A stretch of DNA of 37,640 nucleotides from Pseudomonadales bacterium (GCA_030728785.1 JANQYP010000012.1:1-37640), one strand, 5' to 3'. Shown: positions 7,145-15,715, counted from the first letter of the stretch. Notes: generated by a model from the letters alone, not told the origin. Translations and numbers: made by a program.

Positions 7145-8872
7145 ATGCAGACTCTTAGCAAGATGGTGCTTGTTACCATTTGCCTGCTGTATCTCGCAGG
7201 CTGCCAGACCATCGATCGCGCTGGCCATACAACGGCACAAACCGCCAGGTCAGCCCAGGGTATGGCGGCCACGGCGCAGCCCATGGCCACCAGGGCTGCG
7301 CGCAGCATCCTCGAAGCCGGTGGCAATGCTGCAGACGCTGCAATTGCGGCGGCCTTTGTTTTGGCCGTCGTTGAACCAACCATGAGTGGCATTGGTGGTC
7401 GGAGTCAGATTCTGGTGCGAACCCAGACGGGTGTTTATGCTGTGTATAACGGCATGACCCAAATTCCCGCTGCTTATGTCCGGCCAGATACGCTACCCGC
7501 AAATGGCTACGGTACTATTGCTACGCCTGGCGTCATAGCGGCGTTGAATCGCCTGCACCGGGAGCACGGTTCACTGAGTTTGTCGACCCTGATGGCGCCG
7601 GCCATTGAACTTGCCGAAAAGGGTTTTGAGGTGTTGCCAGGTGAAGCTGCCCGGCACCTGGCTGGCCTCAAGGACTTCAAAGACAATCAAGGTTTTCAAC
7701 AGTCTTTTCTGAAGCCGGACGGTACTACTTACCTGGCGGGTGAGTGGTTACGCCAGCCGGAACTTGCCAGGACCCTGAAGCGTCTCAGCAGCGCTGGTCT
7801 TGAGGATTTTTACAGCGGCGCAATCGCTGCCAGTATAGTCGCAGACCTGCAGGAAAATGGTGGCTATGTGACCGCGCAAGACCTGTTGGACTATGTGGCC
7901 GCCGATGCGAGGTATGTCAGTACTCGCTACCGGGATTACGAAATTCATTCGATGGCGGCCCCAGGCGGCGGTGGCCTGGTAATAAAAGCTCTGAACATTC
8001 TTGAAAACTTCGCTGCGGGCAGCCTCACCAACCAACAATGGGGCGCAGTGCTTGCCCAGGCTGTCGCCATGGCCATTGATTCAATGCGCATGGATTACAC
8101 GGAAACAGATCTTGAATTAGTCATGAGTAAGGAGTGGGCCAGTGTCCAGGCCAGCCAAATCATCCTGCCGCCAGCGGCTGAGGAAGAGCTGGCGCCGTTA
8201 GTGTCTGACACCAAGGTTAGTATGGATTGGACGGGGGCAAGCTGGGGTGAAGAATCACATCACACCACGCATTTTGTTACGGCTGACTGCAGCGGCATGC
8301 TGGTCTCGGCGACGCAAACGGTTGGCCCCTTGTTTGGCTCCAAAGTCATCAGCCGTGACCTCGGCTTTGTCTACGCGTCAACCATGGGCACCTACCTGTC
8401 GGCTTCGGCGCAAGCACCAGGTTCGCAGCCCCGCACCACCATTGCACCCACGCTGGTGACAAAAAATGGCGAACCGATTCTGGTCTTGGGCGCTGCCGGC
8501 GGCCTGCGGATTCTATCGGCAATTGTGCAGTCGATCTCCCGCCATGTGGACCAGGGACTGCCGCTGGCAGAGGCCATCGCTGCGCCGCGAGTACACCCGG
8601 TTTATGAAAATGACCCCAGGACTGGTGAACGCCTGATTCAAATGACAAAGTTTCAGGCAGAGACCAGCCCTGGCATTGGCTGGCAGCCGGCAGATCTGCA
8701 GGCCTGGGAAGCTCAGGGTTTTACCGTCACAGCTAACGACAAGACTGGTGCGTTCGGGCGTGTCCATGCCATTCTCAAAAGTGACGGTGGCTGGCTGGGG
8801 GTTGCTGATCCTGATTGGGAAGGCACCGCGGAAGGTGCCTCCCGGTCCAAATGTGCAGCAGAAAATCACTGA
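7145..8872 (+). CDS. Lipoprotein gamma-glutamyltransferase-family (Ntn-hydrolase) enzyme
   Basis: The 575-residue protein matches gamma-glutamyltranspeptidase over its full length. The large-subunit start reads GMAATAQPMATRAARSILEAGGNAADAAIAAAFVLAV, and the maturation site HTTHFV places the candidate nucleophile at Thr374. The end contains an AAGG loop in place of the SPGG-type loop and EAIAAPRVHPV. A lipobox (LYLAGC, Cys20) predicts a membrane-anchored periplasmic lipoprotein. GGTs normally split gamma-glutamyl bonds such as in glutathione. Here, by eye alignment, the substrate-recognising residues of E. coli GGT are changed: Arg114 is Asn102, Asn411 is Gly394, and the Gln430/Asp433 pair and Ser462/Ser463 are replaced by threonines. 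The acyl group recognised is therefore probably different. It lies 2 bases after the lyase, in one operon. Confidence 0.85.
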   Translation: MQTLSKMVLVTICLLYLAGCQTIDRAGHTTAQTARSAQGMAATAQPMATRAARSILEAGGNAADAAIAAAFVLAVVEPTMSGIGGRSQILVRTQTGVYAVYNGMTQIPAAYVRPDTLPANGYGTIATPGVIAALNRLHREHGSLSLSTLMAPAIELAEKGFEVLPGEAARHLAGLKDFKDNQGFQQSFLKPDGTTYLAGEWLRQPELARTLKRLSSAGLEDFYSGAIAASIVADLQENGGYVTAQDLLDYVAADARYVSTRYRDYEIHSMAAPGGGGLVIKALNILENFAAGSLTNQQWGAVLAQAVAMAIDSMRMDYTETDLELVMSKEWASVQASQIILPPAAEEELAPLVSDTKVSMDWTGASWGEESHHTTHFVTADCSGMLVSATQTVGPLFGSKVISRDLGFVYASTMGTYLSASAQAPGSQPRTTIAPTLVTKNGEPILVLGAAGGLRILSAIVQSISRHVDQGLPLAEAIAAPRVHPVYENDPRTGERLIQMTKFQAETSPGIGWQPADLQAWEAQGFTVTANDKTGAFGRVHAILKSDGGWLGVADPDWEGTAEGASRSKCAAENH

Positions 8873-9048
8873 GCACTGGCATTCTAAAACGCGGTGGCGA
8901 CATGCCGCGGCTGCAATGGAGCAGTGGGGTAGGCGGGCGAATGCTCGGGCAAGCCATGATGGCGTTTATTCTTCTTAACCCCATATTCGACTTCCATAGG
9001 TATACCCGCCGTGTAAACTGAGTCCATCTGACTCAGGACGTAAGTCAA

Positions 9049-11136
9049 GTGGCCGATGTATTTATCAGCTATGCCAGGGAAGACATGATCCGCGTCAAAC
9101 CTCTGGTAGAAGCACTGGAAGGGGAGGGATTCTCGGTCTGGTGGGATAGCGAACTGTCACCAGGTGACAAGTTTGATGACCTGATTGACGATGAAATTCA
9201 GGCCGCTGCCTGCGTGGTTGTCCTGTGGACTGAGGGTTCTGTAAATTCACGCTGGGTAAAGAACGAAGCCCTTGAGGGCATGGACCGGGGTATTCTGGTG
9301 CCTGTCCTGATGGACAATGTCAGATTGCCGGTCGCCTTCAAGCAAAGCCAGATTGCTGACTTCGGCCACTGGCCCGAAAGCGTGCAGACGGATCAATACG
9401 AAAGCTTCATCCAGTCGGTCAGCATAAAAGTGCGTGGTGAGACGATAGCTGAAGTCGATTTCTCTGGCGTCGCAGGCATGCAGGAGCGCGGTAGAAAAAG
9501 GTTTCGCCGCAAGAGAGATTTCGCAGTTCCTGCGCTGACCCTTGCAGTCATCGCGCTCTCGGTTTTTGTGGTCTTTCAGTTCAGTCGCGCACCCGACAAT
9601 GCAAGGCAACTCGCCCGAGTCACCGTCGGTCCCTTTAACGCCGAAATGGGTTCCGACTCACGGTTTTATGCAAGCAGCCTGACACGTGAACTGCAGCTTG
9701 GCCTGGATGAGATTGAGGACATTGAACTTGTCCAGCTGGGTGGTTTTTGGGACATCGACGAGCTGTATTCTGCCGGCAGGAAGCTTGAAAATCAGGTGGA
9801 TTACGTGCTTGCAGGCCAGGTGCAGGCAGGCAATGACCTGATCGAGATCAGTGCCGAGCTGCGCAAGTCCGATCGGGATCGACCCGTCTGGCAGGAGAAA
9901 TACACCACCAGCGGGGATGATTTTCTGGAGGTCCAGAACCGCATCATTCTTGCAGTGATCAGTGAGCTGAAGATGGCCGCAAATAACCGGGAAGTTCCCA
10001 CGCGCGCCATAACAGATAACAAGGCGGCCTACCGGGATTATCTGATCGGCCAGGATCTGATGCGGCGTGGTGAAGAAAGTCATCTTCGGCAGGCAATTAG
10101 TCGGTTTCAGTCAGCACAGGACAAGGACGCCGGATTTACTCTGGCGCTGGCATCGGAGTGTCGCTCCAACCTCGAACTCTTTCGGCTTACTAAAAACGCT
10201 GAAGACTATCAGCGCGGCAAGGAAAACTGCACAAGACTGTCTGCGCTGCAGGACCAGGGTATCGAAGCCAACCTTGCCATGGCCGAGCTTTACGATACCG
10301 GGGGCGAACTCGAGGCAGCAAAATCACACTTCCTGCAAGTACTCGAGCTGGATGCCAAGAATCCCGACGCCAACATGGGTCTGGCTGATATTCTGGTCAG
10401 GGAAGAAGACATGCAACGCGCCCATGCTTTCTATCAGGCGGCCGTCAAAGCCCATCCCACCTACTGGCAAGCCCAGAACGCACTTGGCGCTTTCTATCTT
10501 CGATCCGGCATGTATCACCAGGCCATAGAAAGTTTTATTCGTGTAACTGAGCTGGTAGACGACAATGCCACAGCGTTCAACAACCTGGGTGCCGCGCGGT
10601 TGTACGGTGGCGACTTTGCTGGCGCTTCGCAAGCCTGGCAGGTTTCCACCAACCTCGACCCTAATTCAGCCTCCTTCTCAAACATGGGTGCGGCGCTCTT
10701 TTATGCCAGAAAGTATGCCAACGCCATACAGAGCTACCGAGCCGCACTGGAACTTAACCCGGAGGATCATCGCGTCTGGGGTAATATGGCAGAAGCCCTG
10801 TTGCTGGATGGCACCGACCCGAAGGAAACCAGGCACGCTTACAATACAGCGATTCGGTATGCAGAAGCCGTTATCGCCGTCAATCCTGCAGACGCCTTTA
10901 CCCTGTCGCGCCTGGCTGTTTATTACGCAGCTATCGATAACGACGAGAAGGCGCTGAGCATCATGAGCAGCGCTCAAGATATTGCTGGCCTGGATATCGA
11001 CGTGTTGTATGATAGAGCAGTCGCTTTAACGTTGATGGATCAACTTCCCGATGCCAAGGAAGTGATAACTAAAGCGATAGAGGCAGGTTATCCTGCGGTT
11101 CTTATACAGGCTGACCCGCTACTGAATCGACAATAG
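9049..11136 (+). CDS. Membrane-anchored TIR-TPR protein
   Basis: This 695-residue protein starts with a TIR domain at residues 1-125 (VFISYAREDMIRVKPLVEAL, WWDSELSPGD). SRWVKNEALEG places Glu73 where the catalytic glutamate of NAD-cleaving TIR domains (WVHKE in SARM1) sits. A very basic stretch (RKRFRRKR, 149-156) and one hydrophobic segment at 157-178 follow, predicting TIR inside and the rest outside. Residues 190-315 look like the TolB/FlgO-type fold found in adenylate-cyclase-like TPR proteins. About 330-690 are TPR repeats with many A/L/Y helices, for example NPDANMGLADILVREEDMQRAHAFYQAA. The start is GTG 9049. No partner of a known TIR defence system (Thoeris ThsA, pAgo) is adjacent. 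It may be a signalling or assembly scaffold rather than a defence protein. Confidence 0.85.
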   Translation: MADVFISYAREDMIRVKPLVEALEGEGFSVWWDSELSPGDKFDDLIDDEIQAAACVVVLWTEGSVNSRWVKNEALEGMDRGILVPVLMDNVRLPVAFKQSQIADFGHWPESVQTDQYESFIQSVSIKVRGETIAEVDFSGVAGMQERGRKRFRRKRDFAVPALTLAVIALSVFVVFQFSRAPDNARQLARVTVGPFNAEMGSDSRFYASSLTRELQLGLDEIEDIELVQLGGFWDIDELYSAGRKLENQVDYVLAGQVQAGNDLIEISAELRKSDRDRPVWQEKYTTSGDDFLEVQNRIILAVISELKMAANNREVPTRAITDNKAAYRDYLIGQDLMRRGEESHLRQAISRFQSAQDKDAGFTLALASECRSNLELFRLTKNAEDYQRGKENCTRLSALQDQGIEANLAMAELYDTGGELEAAKSHFLQVLELDAKNPDANMGLADILVREEDMQRAHAFYQAAVKAHPTYWQAQNALGAFYLRSGMYHQAIESFIRVTELVDDNATAFNNLGAARLYGGDFAGASQAWQVSTNLDPNSASFSNMGAALFYARKYANAIQSYRAALELNPEDHRVWGNMAEALLLDGTDPKETRHAYNTAIRYAEAVIAVNPADAFTLSRLAVYYAAIDNDEKALSIMSSAQDIAGLDIDVLYDRAVALTLMDQLPDAKEVITKAIEAGYPAVLIQADPLLNRQ

Positions 11137-11137
11137 A

Positions 11138-11162
11138 GGAGCTTTTATAGGGGAGCTTTTAT
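11138..11162 (+). repeat. Duplicated ribosome-binding region before the small secreted protein
   Basis: GGAGCTTTTAT occurs at 11138-11148 and again at 11152-11162. The first copy runs into AG and has no start codon, while the second runs into the ATG at 11161. Both copies have an identical Shine-Dalgarno core, so a 14-base tandem duplication seems to have moved or doubled the ribosome site. Confidence 0.75.
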
Positions 11163-11505
11163 GAAAACTGTATTAGTTATTCTGCTGCTCAGCATTTCGT
11201 TTCACGCCAGCGCTCTGCAGGTCATCATGGAAAACGGCTGCCCGGTCAGGGTAGACAACGGCGGCTCTGCCTGCCCAGGCAACTCGGCTGCCGCCTGCGT
11301 CAGTAACGGCTCAGTTGTGCGCTGGAGCGCCGATGGAATCATCGATGATGTCTACAAGAAAAGCGGTTCTGCCGATCTCCATAACTGCAGATCAGCCGGC
11401 CCTCAGGACTTTCAGTGCGTGGTGCAGGGGCACAGTGGTGACAACGTTGACTACGGCATCATCGTCGATGGTTGTGACCTGGACCCGAGGATTATCATCA
11501 AATAA
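11161..11505 (+). CDS. Small secreted cysteine-rich protein of unknown function
   Basis: A 114-residue protein with a signal peptide (MKTVLVILLLSISFHASA, then LQVI) and a mature part of about 96 residues. The mature part holds six cysteines at irregular spacing, compatible with three disulfides formed in the periplasm. It is Gly/Asp/Ser rich and ends DLDPRIIIK. I do not recognise a family. It begins 25 bases after the TIR-TPR stop on the same strand with a duplicated ribosome site, so co-expression with the periplasmic part of the TIR-TPR protein is plausible but unproven. Confidence 0.7.
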   Translation: MKTVLVILLLSISFHASALQVIMENGCPVRVDNGGSACPGNSAAACVSNGSVVRWSADGIIDDVYKKSGSADLHNCRSAGPQDFQCVVQGHSGDNVDYGIIVDGCDLDPRIIIK

Positions 11506-11603
11506 CGATGAGGCGGCTGGTGCCTCGCGGTTACCGTCTATCGCATGTTTCATGTGATGGACGTCGAGCCTTGCTGTCACAATCGGCAAGCACTCTGTTG
11601 CGT

Positions 11604-12077
11604 TCAGTCCTGTTTCAAAGGGGTCAGTCTTAAAGGGTCCAGTGTTGTGCCCGGCGGGTAGTTGTCGGCAAGCTGGTACATGCCATCGAGCGTGATCTCC
11701 GCATCCATGGTGATGCCAGCATTCGGGCAATGCGTCACTGGGCCCAGTTTGGCGATCGTGCAGCGGCCCTGGTTCATTGGCGCTTCCATTGCGGTCAGGA
11801 AGAATCCATCGACCCCCACCTCCAGGCGCAGATCGGTCAACGTTGCTTTGAGCATCCCGCCGTGGGCATCAAAGGTGATTGTGCCCTGGAATCCCATCGC
11901 GCCCGTGGCGCTGCCGTCTGCTGCGATGGCCAGATCGCCTCCAGGTATGGCCGTGAAGACAAAACAGCCATCCGCAGTGCGGGTCGCGCCATCACTTAAG
12001 TTGATGGACCCACCGACAGCCTCAACGTAATTCCGAAAACTGGCCTTTACGCCCCAGATCAATTCACTAAAACCCAT
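11604..12077 (-). CDS. HtaA-like domain protein
   Basis: The 157-residue product begins MGFSELIWGVKASFRNYVEAVGGSINLSDGATRTADGCFVFTA. This resembles the HtaA domain (WGVKxSFRxYV...G.I...GA....G.F.F), which binds haem in actinobacterial cell-surface proteins. The later part, with LAIAADGSATGAMGFQGTITFDAHGGMLKATLTDLRLEV, fits the beta-rich continuation. ATG 12077 is chosen over 12125 because GGGGAG stands five bases before it and the domain starts there. It has no signal peptide, unlike the classical surface HtaA, and no haem transporter is adjacent. It is convergent with the small secreted protein and faces the same way as the HxlR gene. The family call is moderate; haem binding is an inference. 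Confidence 0.6.
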   Translation of the reverse strand: MGFSELIWGVKASFRNYVEAVGGSINLSDGATRTADGCFVFTAIPGGDLAIAADGSATGAMGFQGTITFDAHGGMLKATLTDLRLEVGVDGFFLTAMEAPMNQGRCTIAKLGPVTHCPNAGITMDAEITLDGMYQLADNYPPGTTLDPLRLTPLKQD

Positions 12078-12169
12078 GGTTGCTCCCCATATGTATCGCC
12101 CCAAGAATGGCGTAGTCAGTGACAAATTGCACCATTATTCTCTTCGCGTCTTGCCAGGCTGGTGAGGCT

Positions 12170-13084
12170 TCAGCCAAACCTGATGTTCGCCTGCCTGGGT
12201 TTTTGCCTGCAGCCGCTGCACACCACATCCACCACCAGTTGGTGGCCGCAGGGTGTGTGGGTCAGTTCAGACGCCGACCCAGGCGCTGACCAATCCGCTG
12301 CCCACTGCCGAACAGCCATCAAAAAGGGCAGCAACGACAGGCCCTTATCAGTCAGCTGGTAAAGATACCGCAGCGGATGGCTTTGGTATGGTTGTTTCAC
12401 CAAGACATTATTCTCAGTCAGCATCTTCAGGCGCTCAGCCAGAATGTTAGTGGCAATGCCCAGCTGTCTGACATAGTCATCGTGTTGGCGGATACCAAAC
12501 AAGGAGGCAATAAGGATCAGCAGGGTCCAGCGATCACCGATCAAGTCGGCGATGTGGGCGAGGGCTGAGTCCCGCCCCGCCAGTTTGTTCACCTTGATGC
12601 GTCGTTGCCGATTGGCCGACTTTATCGCCGTGAATTGGGCGTCAAGGGCGCTTGTTGCATGCCGCCATGTGATATCAGTGTGCCTGATAGCAGCCAGGCA
12701 ATGTCGGCAGATGGCAACAGGGTTCAATGGTTTGGCGCAGGGTGTGTGTTGCAGTGCCGGCGGCAGGGTGGGTTCGGCGGCATCTTTGGCCCATTCAGTC
12801 TCCCATTGCCAGGCCAGCAGCGAAGTATCAAACAGCGCGAGGCCCTTGTTAGTGAACTGATATTCAAAGCGGTTGGTGCTGTAGGCGCGCCGATAGAGTA
12901 CATCGTTGGCGATGAGTTGGTTAAGTCGCCTGGTGAGGGTGGCCCTGCCTGCGCCGGTATGCTGTTGCAAGGTGTTGAATGTCCGTCTGCCAAGAAATAC
13001 GTCACGCAAGATCAGCAGGCTCCAGCGATCGCCGATAACATCCAGGCCAGCCGCTATAGCGGCGTTGATTACGAGTCGTTGCAT
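12170..13084 (-). CDS. Double-domain HxlR-family transcriptional regulator
   Basis: A 304-residue protein made of two HxlR-type winged helices in tandem. The first (GLDVIGDRWSLLILRDVFLGRRTFNTLQ, TLTRRLNQLIANDVL) covers about residues 10-100. The second (IADLIGDRWTLLILIASLFGIRQHDDY, ILAERLKMLTENNVL) covers about 185-275. Each is followed by a short Cys-containing segment (HTPCAKPL..CRHC; HTPCGHQL..CSGC) that could bind metal. HxlR proteins usually have one domain of about 110 residues and dimerise. ATG 13084 is preferred; the frame could start at TTG 13132. It is divergent from the carotenoid oxygenase, which it probably regulates. Confidence 0.85.
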   Translation of the reverse strand: MQRLVINAAIAAGLDVIGDRWSLLILRDVFLGRRTFNTLQQHTGAGRATLTRRLNQLIANDVLYRRAYSTNRFEYQFTNKGLALFDTSLLAWQWETEWAKDAAEPTLPPALQHTPCAKPLNPVAICRHCLAAIRHTDITWRHATSALDAQFTAIKSANRQRRIKVNKLAGRDSALAHIADLIGDRWTLLILIASLFGIRQHDDYVRQLGIATNILAERLKMLTENNVLVKQPYQSHPLRYLYQLTDKGLSLLPFLMAVRQWAADWSAPGSASELTHTPCGHQLVVDVVCSGCRQKPRQANIRFG

Positions 13085-13132
13085 GGCCCGATGGTAACCG
13101 CGCAGCAGGCTAACGGGAACAGCTGTGGCCAA

Positions 13133-13228
13133 AATACTATTGGCTGAAGCCCAGTCCAGTTAAGTTTAAGTTGACTCAAACCCTTGAATCTACTACCTTG
13201 CGGTTAAGTTCCATAACGCAAGTGACCC
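13133..13228. promoter_or_regulatory. Promoter region upstream of carotenoid oxygenase, with a repeated octamer
   Basis: GTTAAGTT occurs at 13159-13166 and again at 13203-13210, 44 bases apart (about four helical turns). The second copy lies in a bulged dyad starting TTGCGGTTA and ending TAACGCAA (13198-13221), just before the ATG at 13229. This could be the binding region of the HxlR protein. Evidence is positional only. Confidence 0.3.
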
Positions 13229-14701
13229 ATGAAAATTACCCGCCAGCACAAGGTGCAGCATTCCCTGAAGCCCAGTGTACATCCCTACATGAACGGCGCC
13301 TGGACGCCAAACTTTACCGAATATGATGCTGAGGATATGCAGGTGATAGGCGTTATACCTGCTGACATTGACGGGGTTTACGTGCGCAATACTGAAAACC
13401 CGGTGCAGGAGCCTATAGGCAATTATCATCCTTTTGATGGTGATGGCATGTTGCATGTGATGGCGTTCAAAGATGGCAAAGCGAGCTACAAAAACCGTTT
13501 TATTCATACCCGTGGTTTTCTTGCCGAGCAAGAGGCCGGGGCGGCCTTGTGGACGGGCATCGCCAATAACCCGGCGCTGTCGAAACGACCCGGCATGGGT
13601 GCCCAGGGTGGCGTAAAAGATTCCTCATCGACAGATGTTGTCATCCATGCGGGAAAAATACTCACCACCTTTTGGCAGTGTGGCGAAGGCTATCGGCTGG
13701 ACCCGTATACCCTGGAGCAGGAAGGTGTAGAAGGGTGGACACCCATTGACGGCATTTCAGCTCATCCTAAGGTGGACCCGGCGACGGGTGAAATGCTGTT
13801 CTTCAACTATTCAAAATACCCGCCATACCAGCATTACGGCGTGGTGGATAAAAACAACAAGCTGGTGCATTACACGCCCATTCCAACACCGGGGCCCCGT
13901 CTTCCCCATGACATGGCGTTTTCAAAAAACTATTCGATCCTGATTGATTTACCCCTCTTTTGGGACCCTGAGTTGCTCAAACAAGGGCGGCACCAGGCAA
14001 CTTTTTACTCGAATGTGCCCACGCGCTTTGCAATTTTTCCGCGTTATGGCACTGCCGAAGACGTGCAATGGTTTGAGGCCGAGCCAACCTATGTGCTTCA
14101 CTGGGGCAATGCCTATGAAGAGGGCGATGAACTGGTGCTGGATGGTTATTTTCAGGAAAAGCCCGACCCTGAGCCGCTGCCAGGCTTGCCGCCCATGGTG
14201 GGCAAGTTGATGGCTGGCATTGATATGAACTCCTTCAAGTCGAAGCTGCATCGCTGGCGCTTTAACCTGAAAACCGGCGAGGTCAAGGAGCAGCACCTGG
14301 ATGAGCGTATCTTAGAGTTCGGTGTGTTCAACCAGCAGTATGCCGGCAACAAAGCCAAGTACCTGTACTCCGTTACGGGCGAGCCTGGCTGGTTCCTGTT
14401 CAACGGGTTAGTCAAGCACAATCTGGAAACCGGTGAGTCCTGGCATCTGCCCTTCGGCGAACAACGGTTTGGCAGCGAAGCGCCGTTTGCGCCCCGAGTG
14501 AATGCCCAAGATGAAGATGATGGCTACTTGGTGAGCTTTATTACAGATATGCAGCTCGACCAGTCTGAATGTATTCTGGTGGACGCGAAAGACATTGAGG
14601 CGGGCCCGGTGTGCCGCATCATTCTGCCGCATCGCATCAGCAGCGGCACCCATGCAACCTGGGCCGATGGCGGCAGCTTACGCGCCCGGCAGGGACAATA
14701 A
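13229..14701 (+). CDS. Carotenoid cleavage / lignostilbene dioxygenase family enzyme
   Basis: The 490-residue protein belongs to the RPE65/carotenoid oxygenase family of seven-bladed propeller, non-haem iron enzymes that split alkene bonds with O2. The four iron histidines can be placed: His179 (SAHPKVDP), His227 (PHDMAFS), His291 (VLHWGNA) and His475 (GTHATWAD). N-terminal features such as VIPADIDGVYVRNTENP and HPFDGDGMLH are typical. The lack of a signal peptide indicates a cytoplasmic enzyme. Sequence style points to the bacterial branch that includes lignostilbene dioxygenases and apocarotenoid oxygenases; which substrate is used cannot be told. The divergent double-HxlR gene upstream is a likely regulator. 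No carotenoid biosynthesis gene is in the window. Confidence 0.92.
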   Translation: MKITRQHKVQHSLKPSVHPYMNGAWTPNFTEYDAEDMQVIGVIPADIDGVYVRNTENPVQEPIGNYHPFDGDGMLHVMAFKDGKASYKNRFIHTRGFLAEQEAGAALWTGIANNPALSKRPGMGAQGGVKDSSSTDVVIHAGKILTTFWQCGEGYRLDPYTLEQEGVEGWTPIDGISAHPKVDPATGEMLFFNYSKYPPYQHYGVVDKNNKLVHYTPIPTPGPRLPHDMAFSKNYSILIDLPLFWDPELLKQGRHQATFYSNVPTRFAIFPRYGTAEDVQWFEAEPTYVLHWGNAYEEGDELVLDGYFQEKPDPEPLPGLPPMVGKLMAGIDMNSFKSKLHRWRFNLKTGEVKEQHLDERILEFGVFNQQYAGNKAKYLYSVTGEPGWFLFNGLVKHNLETGESWHLPFGEQRFGSEAPFAPRVNAQDEDDGYLVSFITDMQLDQSECILVDAKDIEAGPVCRIILPHRISSGTHATWADGGSLRARQGQ

Positions 14702-14852
14702 CAAGACCCTCGGACGACACTCCCGTCATGGGTTATTTGCGCATGCCGGAAAAGCATATTCGGCACCCTAAAGGGCTTTCTGGCTGGTTTTGAGAGTCGG
14801 TATGATGTCAGCTCTGTGTAAATTCTTACGATCAGCTAACAGGAAAATATTA

Positions 14853-15548
14853 CTACTGAGTCCAGTACCAACTGGTCACGTTGTAGCGATAGGCGCAGGT
14901 ATACGCAGGGTTTAGCCTCTGTACCCAGTGTTCAGCACCCTTGGAGGCAGGGTCGAAGAGAATACACCGGTTAAATACGGGCGCATAACGGATCTTTTCT
15001 TCAAGCATACCTGTAAACGTGATCTCACCGCCTGCATTGCTGTCCCAGTTCTTATTCAAATACAACAGCATGCAGACTTCTCTTGCGGGTGAGTCATCAG
15101 CATGTTGTTTGACAAAGTCCTCAGGGCCGAGGCGGAAGTAATTGGTATTGATATCAGGATCGGCGACATTCTTATCCGTTAGGGTCACGCGGTATATGCG
15201 CGATAACAACGCCAGAAACTCGTCGCCGCGCAGAAACTCCAAGAATTCCCTGGCCGTACAGCTATTGGAGCTAGCCCCGCCAACGGCCTGGCGTTGCCAG
15301 ATATCTCGCTGCACAAAGCGGGATTTTTCTCTGGTCTTTTGCCACTGGGTATTGTCTGCATAGAGGGTCGAGTAGGTGTGCTTCTGAGTTTGCCAGGCCT
15401 GCGATTGCTGCAAAATATCGACAACTTCATTGAGTTTGGTTGCGTCGAACAGGTGGTCAATCACAATATGCCTTGGGCAGGCACTTGTTAATGCCTTTTG
15501 ATAGGCGCTTATAGCCGAATCTGTTATCCGTTCATCATTCAGCCACAT
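14853..15548 (-). CDS. 2-oxoglutarate/Fe(II)-dependent oxygenase, prolyl-4-hydroxylase-like
   Basis: A 231-residue double-stranded beta-helix oxygenase. The facial triad reads His149-x-Asp151 (QHADDS) and His207 (AEHWVQRL). Arg221 (AYRYNVTSWYW) is the likely 2-oxoglutarate anchor, and YLNKNWDSNAGGEITF is the conserved middle strand. These proteins couple 2OG decarboxylation to hydroxylation of protein or small-molecule targets. ATG 15548 is preferred because AAGGGG stands nine bases upstream; the frame extends to a TTG at 15590. It converges with the carotenoid oxygenase and is divergent from the YcxB-like gene. Its substrate is unknown. Confidence 0.85.
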   Translation of the reverse strand: MWLNDERITDSAISAYQKALTSACPRHIVIDHLFDATKLNEVVDILQQSQAWQTQKHTYSTLYADNTQWQKTREKSRFVQRDIWQRQAVGGASSNSCTAREFLEFLRGDEFLALLSRIYRVTLTDKNVADPDINTNYFRLGPEDFVKQHADDSPAREVCMLLYLNKNWDSNAGGEITFTGMLEEKIRYAPVFNRCILFDPASKGAEHWVQRLNPAYTCAYRYNVTSWYWTQ

Positions 15549-15715
15549 TCGAACAGCCCCTTTAGAGTTCTGGTTACCGTAGAAAATCAAGATCGAAGCC
15601 TATACTGCATTAACCAGGCCATGCCGGTAAAGTTCCCAGCCAGTTTCATTGCCGGCGAGTTCAGCTAGAATAGCCGCCACCTGTATTCTCCCGGCAAAAA
15701 CACCAGGTGGTACCT

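Noticed and set aside
9049-11505. TIR-TPR plus small protein considered as a Thoeris-type defence system
   Set aside because: There is no ThsA-like SIR2/SLOG or other effector gene, and the TIR protein has a transmembrane helix and an extracytoplasmic TPR region.
12605-13147. 180-residue frame opposite the HxlR gene
   Set aside because: Antisense to clear HxlR motifs; no motif of its own.
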